From an uncultured Clostridia bacterium (GTDB lineage: Bacteria; Bacillota; Clostridia; UBA1381), in NCBI GenBank assembly GCA_934481375.1, contig CAKSPN010000078.1, forward strand, positions 1-7,704: 7,704 bases of DNA. The letters are read 5' to 3'. The translations under genes and the position numbers were made by a program. The notes below the pieces were generated by a model. That model was not told the DNA's origin. It worked only from the letters and a program-made list of their open reading frames with translations, and searched no databases. Shown piece by piece: positions 1 to 6,605 of the stretch; within the stretch, counting starts at the first letter, position 1, and every line of letters begins with the position of its first letter.

Positions 1-888
1 AAAGTCATTGGGATCAAACTCCTGCAAGTCGTCTATTCCCTCTCCCACTCCGACAAATTTAACCGGTATTTCCTGTTCCTTTGAAATTGAAACCACTATA
101 CCGCCCTTTGCCGTACCGTCAAGCTTTGTAAGCACAATACCCGTAATATCCGCCGCCTCGCCGAACAGCTTTGCCTGACTTACTGCGTTCTGTCCCGTGG
201 TTGCGTCAAGCACCAAAAGCGTTTCCCTCGAAGAACCGGGCAATTCATGGTCTATCACACGATTTATTTTTTCAAGCTCCGCCATAAGATTTTTCTTATT
301 ATGAAGTCGTCCGGCAGTGTCGCATATGAGTATATCCGCTCCACGTGCCTTTGCCGCTGCACAGGCATCAAACACAACGGCGGCAGGGTCGCTGTTTTCA
401 CGGTGCTTTATTATTTCACAGCCGCACCGCTGTGCCCATATATCAAGCTGTTCTATTGCCGCCGCACGGAACGTATCCGCCGCCGCAAGCATAACCTTAT
501 TGCCTGCCGCCTTATAATGTGCGGCAATTTTGCCTATGCTCGTGGTCTTTCCGACGCCGTTTACACCTATAACAAGCACCACCGCAGGCTTATTTTCAAG
601 CTTCATTGCAGACTCCTGCTCCGACAATATTTCCGCTATAACGCTTTTAAGCTCGTCCTTTACGACATTGCCGTCAGTAATGTGCTTTAATTTTACCCGT
701 TTTCTCAACTCCTCGATTATATACATCGAGGTTTCCACACCCATATCCGCCGTTATGAGCGCTTCCTCCAGGTTTTCAAACAATTCCTCGTCAACCTTCA
801 CGAATACGCTGAAAACCTCGTTCACCTTTTCGGTAACGCTTGTGCTGGTCTTTTTCAGACCGGCTTTTAACTTTTCAAAAAATCCCAT
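1..888 (-). CDS. ftsY: FtsY, signal recognition particle receptor GTPase (3' end missing)
   Basis: FtsY is the SRP receptor. It docks ribosome-nascent chain complexes carrying SRP (Ffh plus 4.5S/6S RNA) at the membrane and hydrolyses GTP in a twinned complex with Ffh. My translation from the ATG at 888-886 gives 296 residues up to the window edge, beginning MGFFEKLKAGLKKT. A helical N region spans about 1-95, without the long acidic A domain of E. coli FtsY, as is usual in Firmicutes. The NG GTPase domain follows: P-loop GVNGVGKTT at 108-116, DTFRAAA at 138-144, DTAGR at 190-194, DATTGQNA at 228-235, TKLDGTAKGG at 254-263 and GVGEGIDDLQ near the end. Only about 10-15 C-terminal residues should be missing. 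A GGAG ribosome site (898-895) lies 6 bases before the ATG. The gene starts 38 bases after smc with no terminator-like hairpin between, so it is probably co-transcribed with it. Confidence 0.97.
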   Translation of the reverse strand, partial: MGFFEKLKAGLKKTSTSVTEKVNEVFSVFVKVDEELFENLEEALITADMGVETSMYIIEELRKRVKLKHITDGNVVKDELKSVIAEILSEQESAMKLENKPAVVLVIGVNGVGKTTSIGKIAAHYKAAGNKVMLAAADTFRAAAIEQLDIWAQRCGCEIIKHRENSDPAAVVFDACAAAKARGADILICDTAGRLHNKKNLMAELEKINRVIDHELPGSSRETLLVLDATTGQNAVSQAKLFGEAADITGIVLTKLDGTAKGGIVVSISKEQEIPVKFVGVGEGIDDLQEFDPNDF

Positions 889-926
889 TTATATCTCCGT
901 TCCGCCGCACAATACGGCAAGAAATT

Positions 927-3900
927 TTATTTAACCAAGTCTTCCTCGACATCGTCTATCTTAAGAGACAATAGCTTTGAAACGCCTTTTTCCTGCATCG
1001 TTACGCCGTATAGGATATTTGCCGCCTCCATAGTTCCCCGTCTGTGGGTTATAACTATAAACTGCGTCTGATCAACGTAATTCTTAAGGTATGTGGCAAA
1101 TCTCGAAACGTTTACGTCATCAAGTGCGGCGTCTATCTCGTCAAGGATACAGAACGGCGTAGGCTTTACCTTTAAAATCGAGAACAACAGAGCTATCGCT
1201 ATAAACGACTTCTCACCGCCCGAATACAGGTTAATATTCTGCAAGCCTTTTCCAGGCAGCTGTACCTCTATTTCAATACCGCTTTCGAGAATATTTTCGG
1301 GATCGGTAAGATACAGTTTTCCCCGTCCGCCTCCGAACAGTTCACGGAATACATTACTGAAGCTTTCGTTTATCAATCCGAACTGCGTTCCGAAATGCTC
1401 CTGCATAAGCTCCTGCATGGAGTCGATTATCTGGTTCAAATCAGCCTTTGATTTTTCCAAATCATTCTTCTGCACGCTTAAAAATTCGTATCTTTCCTTA
1501 ACTGCTTTATATTCCTCGATAGCGTCCATATTAACGCTGCCCAAAGCCTTAATTCCCGATTTAAGCTCCGCAAGGCGCTTTGACGCCTCTTTTTCGTTTT
1601 CTACCTCCGAGGCTGTTTCCTCTGCCGAAGAATACGTCAGTTCGTATTCTTCCCACAAACGATTGAGAATATTTTCACGCTCCATATTAAGCTTAATGCG
1701 CTTTGCATCAACTCTCGACAGCTCCTGCTGTAAATTTAAAAGCTTATCGGTCAGGTCTTTATTGGAGTTTTGTATGCCCTGCAAAGTTTCCACTATTTTT
1801 GCTTTTTGCTCATCTATTGCGCCTATCTGAGTGCGGTACTCGTCAGACAGCTTTTTAATATCGCTTATCAGATTTTCACGCTCTTTTATATCGCTTTCAA
1901 GCCTTGCAATCTCTGCACAGATATTTTCCTTGTCGGACTCCTTAGCCTTAACCGACTCGTTCGCCGCATCTATATCCGCACGGATTTGTTCTTTCTGCGA
2001 CTTTTTAAGGTCAATATCCTTCTGCATTGCCGCAAGTTCCATTGTGCGATCCATAATATCTTTTGAACGGCTTTCCTTTTTCTCGCTTACCTCACTGTAT
2101 TCCGCCTCAAGATTTGTGATTTCTTCGCTAAGTGCATTCGACTCGTTTTCACACGAGCGCACCTCGCTCAAAAGCACCGCAACCTCCTCCGATGATGACG
2201 AAAGCTGTTCAGAAATCTGTTCAAGTTCGATTGCATAGTTCTTTTCGGTACTGCCGCCGTCCTCAACGCTCTTTTTGAGATGCTCGCAGGTATTTTCAAG
2301 GCGGAGTATTTCGTCCTCGTACTCACGCAAAAGCGGCACAAACGATGAAAGCTGATTATTTACGGTTCTTAATTCATTTTCCGCCTTTTCTTTCTTTTCC
2401 TCGATTATGCGCAATTTTGCGGCGGCGTCCGATATTTCCTTTGCAAGCGTTTTTATTTCCGCCGCACGTGACAAAAATCCGCTCTGCTTATTAACGCTTC
2501 CGCCTGCCATTGAACCGCCTGCGTTAAGAACATCACCCTCAAGCGTAACGGTTTTAAATCTGTAGCCGAATTTACGGTTTATCGCAATGGCATTGTCTAT
2601 ATTATCCGCCACCGCAACACGCCCCAAAAGGCTCTTTATAACGCCGTCATATCTTGCGTCATATTTTATCAGATCGCTTGCAATTCCGATATATCCCGTC
2701 ATCTGGCGGAGTTCTTTTTCATTGTCAAGCTTTTTGCCGTGCACCGAGCTTATCGGCAGAAACGTTGCTCTGCCCGATGCGGTTTTCCGCAAATACGCTA
2801 TTGCGGCTTTTGCGTCCTCCTCGGTTTCGACTATAATATTCTGCATTGCGCCGCCGAGCGCCGTTTCAACTGCGGTTACATATTTTTTATCAACGTCGAT
2901 AAGTCCCGAAACCGTTCCGTATATCACGTTATGCTTAAGCTCGTCCGATTTCAAAACCGCTTTTACGCTCTTTGCAAAACCTGCATAATCATTTTCCATA
3001 GCTTCAAGCATACGCTTTTTTGAATTTTTCGTCTGATATTCCGCATTTAACGAGTTATACTCACGCACATAGCCGGAAATCTCGGAATTTAATGTTTCCT
3101 GTTTTTCACGCTGTAAGGATATGCTCTTGCCGAGCTTTTCTTTCTTTTCACGCTTTTCGGCAATCCGCTTTGTATCCTCCTCGATTGCCGCAAGAGTATT
3201 GCTCACGCCCTCTTTATGGCTCTTTATCTCCGCCTCGACAGTTTCTCTGCGCTCCAGAAAACTTGAACGCAAATTCTCTATACCCGAAATCTTCGCCTTT
3301 TTGGAGGCAATCGTATTCATTTTTTCGATTACCTGCGCCTTGCGCTCCTCGATTTTTCGGCTTAGTTCGGACTGTTTTTCCGCAATCTCGTCATTTTCCG
3401 CCTGTACGCTGTCAAAATCCGCAAGTATGGTCTGCGCTTTTGACTCGATTTCTTTTATATCGTTTTCCAGTTGTGCTATCTGATTTTCACGCTCGGCATT
3501 CTTTTCGCCGACCGCTCTTATCTCACCGTCAATGCGACCGAGCATTGCATTGCTGTTTTTTATATTATTCTCGGCTATGGAAATTTCTTTTTCGTTTGCC
3601 ATTCCCTTAGCTTCATTCTCTATAAGGAGATTGTTTTTTTCTGTCTTTTCCTCATCACGCTTTTTCTGCTCATCATACAGGGAAGTGATTTTCGCCTCGG
3701 TTTCCGACTCACGTGAACGCAAATCGGCAAGTTCGCCGTCAACCGATGCATACAGCTTATCAGCTTCTTCTGCGGCAAGCTTGTTTTTGCCGAGCGTTAC
3801 CATACTCAGGTTTATATCAAGTGTTTTGTATTCGCCGTAAAGTTCAAGGTATTTTCTTGCTTTTTCGGACTGATTTTTCAGAGGATTAAGCTGACCCTCA

Positions 3901-4499
3901 AGCTCAAGGATTATATCGTTTATTCTTACAAGGTTTTCTTCCGTACCCGTAAGCTTTTTCTGCGCCTCGTCCTTTTTGTATTTATACTTCGATATACCTG
4001 CCGCTTCTTCAAACAGACTGCGCCTGTCCTCCGCCTTGGTGGAAAGTATCTGCGATACGTTTCCCTGTCCTATTATGGAATATCCGTCCCGACCGAGACC
4101 CGTATCCATAAAAAGCTCATGTATATCCTTTAAACGGCAGTTTGCTCTGTTTATCTGATAAACGCTCTCGCCGCTTCTGAAAAGACGGCGTGTTACGATT
4201 ACTTCATCAAAATTTATATTAAACACATTTGTGCTGTTATCCAGCACAAGGCTTACCTCCGCATAATTGACCGGTTTTCTCGTTTCCGTACCGGCAAAGA
4301 TGACGTCCTGCATATTGGAGCCACGCAGAGATTTTGCGCTCATTTCGCCTATTACCCAGCGTATTGCGTCCGAAATATTGCTTTTTCCGCTTCCGTTAGG
4401 ACCTACTACAGCCGTTGCGCCGTCTACAAAGTCAAGCACGGTTTTGTCCGCAAACGACTTAAATCCCTGCATTTCAATTCTTTTTAACAGCAAACACAT
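927..4499 (-). CDS. smc: Smc, chromosome segregation/condensation ATPase
   Basis: Smc is the ATPase core of the bacterial SMC-ScpAB complex, which extrudes DNA loops and separates replicated chromosomes. The 1190-residue length is normal. The N-terminal head has Walker A GPNGSGKS at 33-40, the arginine-finger segment SLRGSNMQDVIF at about 57-68 and the Q-loop SIIGQGNVSQIL with Gln145. A coiled coil (about 170-505) leads to the hinge (about 515-675), which ends in the glycine-rich GGSMAGGS at 661-668. The return coil runs to about 1040. The C-terminal head has signature YSGGEK (1092-1097), Walker B FCILDE with Asp1120/Glu1121, D-loop ALDD at 1125-1128 and H-loop His1152. The first signature residue is Tyr where Leu is canonical. 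The ATG at 4499 lies 4 bases from an AGAGG site. An in-frame TTG at 4493, 10 bases from that site, would begin MLLKRIEMQGFKSF, closer to the usual M-x-LKR start of the family. The gene overlaps the upstream radical SAM gene. scpA and scpB are not in the window. Confidence 0.98.
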   Translation of the reverse strand: MCLLLKRIEMQGFKSFADKTVLDFVDGATAVVGPNGSGKSNISDAIRWVIGEMSAKSLRGSNMQDVIFAGTETRKPVNYAEVSLVLDNSTNVFNINFDEVIVTRRLFRSGESVYQINRANCRLKDIHELFMDTGLGRDGYSIIGQGNVSQILSTKAEDRRSLFEEAAGISKYKYKKDEAQKKLTGTEENLVRINDIILELEGQLNPLKNQSEKARKYLELYGEYKTLDINLSMVTLGKNKLAAEEADKLYASVDGELADLRSRESETEAKITSLYDEQKKRDEEKTEKNNLLIENEAKGMANEKEISIAENNIKNSNAMLGRIDGEIRAVGEKNAERENQIAQLENDIKEIESKAQTILADFDSVQAENDEIAEKQSELSRKIEERKAQVIEKMNTIASKKAKISGIENLRSSFLERRETVEAEIKSHKEGVSNTLAAIEEDTKRIAEKREKKEKLGKSISLQREKQETLNSEISGYVREYNSLNAEYQTKNSKKRMLEAMENDYAGFAKSVKAVLKSDELKHNVIYGTVSGLIDVDKKYVTAVETALGGAMQNIIVETEEDAKAAIAYLRKTASGRATFLPISSVHGKKLDNEKELRQMTGYIGIASDLIKYDARYDGVIKSLLGRVAVADNIDNAIAINRKFGYRFKTVTLEGDVLNAGGSMAGGSVNKQSGFLSRAAEIKTLAKEISDAAAKLRIIEEKKEKAENELRTVNNQLSSFVPLLREYEDEILRLENTCEHLKKSVEDGGSTEKNYAIELEQISEQLSSSSEEVAVLLSEVRSCENESNALSEEITNLEAEYSEVSEKKESRSKDIMDRTMELAAMQKDIDLKKSQKEQIRADIDAANESVKAKESDKENICAEIARLESDIKERENLISDIKKLSDEYRTQIGAIDEQKAKIVETLQGIQNSNKDLTDKLLNLQQELSRVDAKRIKLNMERENILNRLWEEYELTYSSAEETASEVENEKEASKRLAELKSGIKALGSVNMDAIEEYKAVKERYEFLSVQKNDLEKSKADLNQIIDSMQELMQEHFGTQFGLINESFSNVFRELFGGGRGKLYLTDPENILESGIEIEVQLPGKGLQNINLYSGGEKSFIAIALLFSILKVKPTPFCILDEIDAALDDVNVSRFATYLKNYVDQTQFIVITHRRGTMEAANILYGVTMQEKGVSKLLSLKIDDVEEDLVK

Positions 4500-5482
4500 C
4501 TCACCTCTCTTTTCCTTAGTTTTTCGTCACCGATAACCTTTATTTCTATATTTTCTTTTTTGAGTATTAAAACATTACTGCGCTTATTCCCCACAGCCTT
4601 TGATATTTCTGACGGATTGACAAAAACCTTTGCCCTGTCACCGCTTTTAAGCTGTTTTCTTATAAGGTCAAGGTATATTTTGCTTTCCGTCACTTCTCCG
4701 AATGCACTGTGCACGGGGCCTGCAACAACAGACCCGTTTTCGCATATTTCATCGGTCGGCTGAAGTCCTATGCGTATGACGGTTATTCCCGCATTTTCAA
4801 ACATAAGAAGAAGCGTTTTGCAAAGCTCCGCCGCCTCATCCACGGTCTGCGGCTTATATTCTCCCTTTTTATACATTTCCTCAAGATACGTGTCACGTAT
4901 CACAAGAGTGGGATATATTCTTACAAAATCAGGCTTTAAGCGTATAAGCTCATTCGCCGTATATATCGACTTTTCGGGAGTATCCGACGGTAGTCCCGTC
5001 ATCATCTGAAGTCCCAGCTTAAACGGATATTCCCTTATAAGCCTTACAGCCTCACGCACAGTATCGGCGCTGTGTCCCCTGTTTGACGCCTTTAAAACAT
5101 CGTCTGACATCGACTGAACACCGAGTTCAATAGTTGTCACACCATATTTTAAAAGATTATCGAGTATTTCTTTATTTATATAATCAGGGCGTGTTGACAG
5201 ACGTATCCCCAAAATTTTTCCGCTGTCCTTAAACGGTTTTGCGGCATTCAAAAGCGCTGACTGCTCCTGTATGGGTATTCCCGTGAAACTGCCACCGAAA
5301 AACGCCGTTTCAATAACACAGCCGTCATTTGGCAGAGTGCGCAGATATTTCTCTATCGTTTCACGCACATCATCGGGCGTAACCTCGCAAGCCGTACCCG
5401 TTATCCGTTTTTGATTACAGAAAACGCAATCGAACGGACATCCTCTGTGCGGAACAAAAACGGGAATATTATACGTTTTCAT
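4484..5482 (-). CDS. Elp3-like radical SAM protein (no acetyltransferase domain)
   Basis: A 332-residue radical SAM protein, read from the ATG at 5482-5480 (MKTYNIPVFVPHRG). The CX3CX2C cluster motif is Cys15, Cys19 and Cys22 and should bind the [4Fe-4S] cluster that cleaves S-adenosylmethionine. Further core motifs are FFGGSFTG at 61-68, STRPD at 96-100, ELGVQS at 119-124, MMTGLP at 160-165 and RIYPTLVIRDT at 188-198. This pattern resembles the radical SAM half of Elp3 (COG1243), the tRNA wobble-uridine-modifying enzyme. The protein is too short to hold the GNAT acetyltransferase domain, and the stretch from about 245 to the end shows no motif I recognise. Substrate is unknown; RNA modification is an inference from the family. 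The chosen start overlaps rnc by 14 bases and has AGGA/AAGGA sequence (5494-5485) upstream. The frame stays open to an ATG at 5590, but the extra 36 residues lie inside rnc and resemble no radical SAM N-terminus. The 3' end overlaps smc, so the last residues (RCVCC) are encoded in the overlap. Confidence 0.9.
   Translation of the reverse strand: MKTYNIPVFVPHRGCPFDCVFCNQKRITGTACEVTPDDVRETIEKYLRTLPNDGCVIETAFFGGSFTGIPIQEQSALLNAAKPFKDSGKILGIRLSTRPDYINKEILDNLLKYGVTTIELGVQSMSDDVLKASNRGHSADTVREAVRLIREYPFKLGLQMMTGLPSDTPEKSIYTANELIRLKPDFVRIYPTLVIRDTYLEEMYKKGEYKPQTVDEAAELCKTLLLMFENAGITVIRIGLQPTDEICENGSVVAGPVHSAFGEVTESKIYLDLIRKQLKSGDRAKVFVNPSEISKAVGNKRSNVLILKKENIEIKVIGDEKLRKREVRCVCC
4501..4508 (-). promoter_or_regulatory. 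Ribosome binding site of smc, inside the radical SAM gene
   Basis: The minus strand reads AGAGGTGA at 4508-4501, complementary to the 16S 3' end. The last G of AGAGG is 4 bases from the ATG at 4499 and 10 bases from an in-frame TTG at 4493. Spacing alone therefore does not settle the smc start. Lying within the upstream coding sequence, it suits translational coupling. Confidence 0.6.
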
Positions 5483-6167
5483 TTTCCTTTTCCTGCTTCT
5501 TCTGTAGTTTCTTAAGCGCCATTCTTGCGGCATGCTGTTCGGCATCTTTTTTGCTTCTTCCCGAACCCCGGCAGATAACTTTTCCGTCAATAAGCACTTC
5601 TACCGAAAAGCTCTTGTTATGGTCGGCGCCCGTTTCGGCAACGGTATTGTATGTAACCTTGCCTTTTGTGCCGTGCTGCATTTTTTCCTGGAGCATTGTT
5701 TTGTAATCCTCATAGCCGTTACCAGCAAGTACGCTGTCGATGCTGTCATGCATAAGATTAAGAATCCACTGTTTTGCAAATTCCATACCGGCGTCAAGAA
5801 ATATTGCCGCAAGCAGCGCCTCGAAAGCGTCCGACACTATGGACGGTCTTTGGCTTCCGCCGCTTGCCGCCTCGCCTTTACCCAGACGAATGTATTTATT
5901 AAGCGAAATTTTCTTCGACATCGCCGCAAGCGATGTCTCGCATACGAGCGTTGCACGGAACTTTGAAAGCTCACCCTCATTAACACCTACCAGGCGCTTA
6001 AAAATATGCTCGCTGATTATTACGCTCAGGACGGAGTCGCCCAAAAATTCCAGACGTTCGTTGTCCTGCACTCTGTGTTCGTTTGCATACGAGCTGTGAG
6101 TCAGCGCCGTTTCCAAAAGTTCTTTGTTTTTAAACTCGTATCCGAGTTTTTTTTCAAAAGCACGCAT
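5469..6167 (-). CDS. rnc: Ribonuclease III
   Basis: RNase III is a homodimeric, Mg2+-dependent endonuclease that cuts double-stranded RNA; it matures 16S/23S rRNA precursors and processes structured mRNAs and antisense pairs. The 232-residue protein has the normal length and both domains. The catalytic domain (about 1-140) carries the signature NERLEFLGD at 36-44 and the second acidic pair in SDAFEALLA. Acidic residues matching the family's active site are Glu37, Glu40, Asp44, Asp113 and Glu116, all present. The dsRNA-binding domain spans about 153-222, with the closing helix KKDAEQHAARMALKKL, followed by a short charged tail. The ATG at 6167 is preceded by a strong AAAGGAGA site. The stop codon lies inside the next gene, which suggests translational coupling. 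The 5' side faces a 509-base region full of hairpins, some close enough to be in the rnc leader; in E. coli, RNase III cleaves its own leader to limit its expression. Confidence 0.98.
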   Translation of the reverse strand: MRAFEKKLGYEFKNKELLETALTHSSYANEHRVQDNERLEFLGDSVLSVIISEHIFKRLVGVNEGELSKFRATLVCETSLAAMSKKISLNKYIRLGKGEAASGGSQRPSIVSDAFEALLAAIFLDAGMEFAKQWILNLMHDSIDSVLAGNGYEDYKTMLQEKMQHGTKGKVTYNTVAETGADHNKSFSVEVLIDGKVICRGSGRSKKDAEQHAARMALKKLQKKQEKENENV

Positions 6168-6172
6168 CTGTA

Positions 6173-6180
6173 TCTCCTTT
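6173..6180 (-). promoter_or_regulatory. Ribosome binding site of rnc
   Basis: The minus strand reads AAAGGAGA at 6180-6173, with GGAG ending 6 bases before the ATG at 6167. It is the strongest ribosome site in the window. It fixes the rnc start and excludes upstream start candidates in the hairpin region. Confidence 0.85.
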
Positions 6181-6247
6181 CATGTAACAGAAAATGTTTG
6201 GTTTGAAAGTGTTTGCGGTATCGGTAAGCGTTTGCGAAACCATACAC

Positions 6248-6277
6248 CGTAGGGCAGGGGCTTGCTCCTGCCCTACG
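6248..6277. repeat. GC-rich hairpin (11-bp stem)
   Basis: CGTAGGGCAGG (6248-6258) pairs perfectly with CCTGCCCTACG (6267-6277) across an 8-base loop. It lies 81 bases before the rnc start codon in the transcribed direction and has no U-tract on either strand, so it is not a standard terminator. Hairpins bounded by GTAGGG and CCCTAC remind me of dispersed repeats in gut Clostridia, but I cannot verify that here. Confidence 0.8.
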
Positions 6278-6300
6278 CCCTCTCCATAGGATATTGTTTC

Positions 6301-6322
6301 GGGTCGATGAGGGCATCGACCC
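6301..6322. repeat. GC-rich hairpin (9-bp stem, 4-base loop)
   Basis: GGGTCGATG (6301-6309) pairs perfectly with CATCGACCC (6314-6322) around the loop AGGG. It is compact, stable and followed by CCTACC on the plus strand, echoing the CCCTACG end of the neighbouring hairpin at 6248-6277. The two hairpins may be halves of one repeat family. There is no U-tract in either direction. Confidence 0.8.
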
Positions 6323-6357
6323 CCTACCGCTGCAATCCGCCTATATAATCGCAAACG

Positions 6358-6413
6358 GGCTGTGAAAAACCTTTGCTCCGATTTTATCGGTCAAAACAAG
6401 GTTTTTCACAGCC
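6358..6413 (+). terminator. 56-base palindrome with plus-strand T-rich tail (possible terminator)
   Basis: A perfect 16-bp stem is formed by GGCTGTGAAAAACCTT (6358-6373) and AAGGTTTTTCACAGCC (6398-6413). Inside the 24-base loop a second small stem pairs CCGAT (6378-6382) with ATCGG (6386-6390). On the plus strand the stem is followed by a T-rich run (about 6414-6429), the shape of an intrinsic terminator. All genes here run on the minus strand, where the hairpin is followed by CGTTTGCG, not a U-tract. It could stop antisense transcription, act as a weak bidirectional terminator after fabF, or simply be another mobile palindromic element. The structure is certain; the function is not. Confidence 0.45.
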
Positions 6414-6460
6414 TTTTGATTTTATTTTTGCGCCGTTAGTGTGTATACCTCAACTCATTT

Positions 6461-6539
6461 GCGGTGAGTTTCGTTCGTAATTCAAGAATACTCTTTTTCT
6501 TTTTATTCTTGAATGGTCTGACTCAAAAGCATCAACCGC
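6461..6539. repeat. 79-base direct repeat, copy A
   Basis: On the plus strand it runs from GCGGTGAG to CATCAACCGC. By my alignment it matches copy B at 69 of 79 positions with no gaps. The two outer arms (29 and 16 bases) and a central 16-base block are identical. Seven of the ten differences lie in the central loop and three in a small patch at 6521-6523. The core is a perfect 10-bp inverted repeat, ATTCAAGAAT (6480-6489) and ATTCTTGAAT (6505-6514), around a 15-base pyrimidine-rich loop. The ends are themselves inverted (GCGGT and ACCGC), so the whole unit can fold as one long imperfect hairpin, like a REP-type or MITE-like element. It has no coding capacity. Confidence 0.9.
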
Positions 6540-6605
6540 TGCGGGCAGATGATTTTGAGAGCAGAACGGACGAAACGAGCCCGACGGCGTATGTGTATAC
6601 TCCGA

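Larger units (their letters stand above)
6229..6357. repeat. 129-base palindromic module with 9-bp terminal inverted repeats
   Basis: CGTTTGCGA at 6229-6237 and TCGCAAACG at 6349-6357 are perfect 9-bp inverted repeats. Between them sit two separate GC-rich hairpins (6248-6277 and 6301-6322). The right arm read in reverse carries GCGGTAGGGGGTC where the left arm has CACCGTAGGGCAGG, so the two halves are loosely similar and head to head. The module ends exactly where the 56-base palindrome begins. No transposase is present, so at most this would be a non-autonomous element moved by something elsewhere. Confidence 0.5.

Noticed and set aside
247..690. Plus-strand open frame opposite ftsY
   Set aside because: It lies entirely antisense to intact FtsY GTPase motifs and its product resembles nothing known.
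3020..3610. Long plus-strand open frames opposite smc (including 3020-3610, 1093-1830 and 1831-2238)
   Set aside because: They are antisense shadows of a clearly real smc. Their translations are Ser/Phe/Arg-rich without recognisable domains.
5480..5590. Extended N-terminus for the radical SAM protein, starting at 5590
   Set aside because: The added 36 residues lie inside rnc and do not resemble a radical SAM N-terminus. The Met at 5482 begins a typical MKTYNIPVFVPHRGC sequence and has Shine-Dalgarno-like bases upstream.
6101..6354. Short minus-strand open frames across the hairpin region before rnc
   Set aside because: They run through the palindromes, overlap rnc in the wrong frame and have no ribosome site or family resemblance.
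6335..6400. Possible rnc promoter with TATATA (about 6342-6347) as -10 on the minus strand
   Set aside because: The -10-like sequence is fair, but the only upstream match is a poor TTTTTC, and it overlaps the palindrome and inverted repeat, so I do not annotate it.
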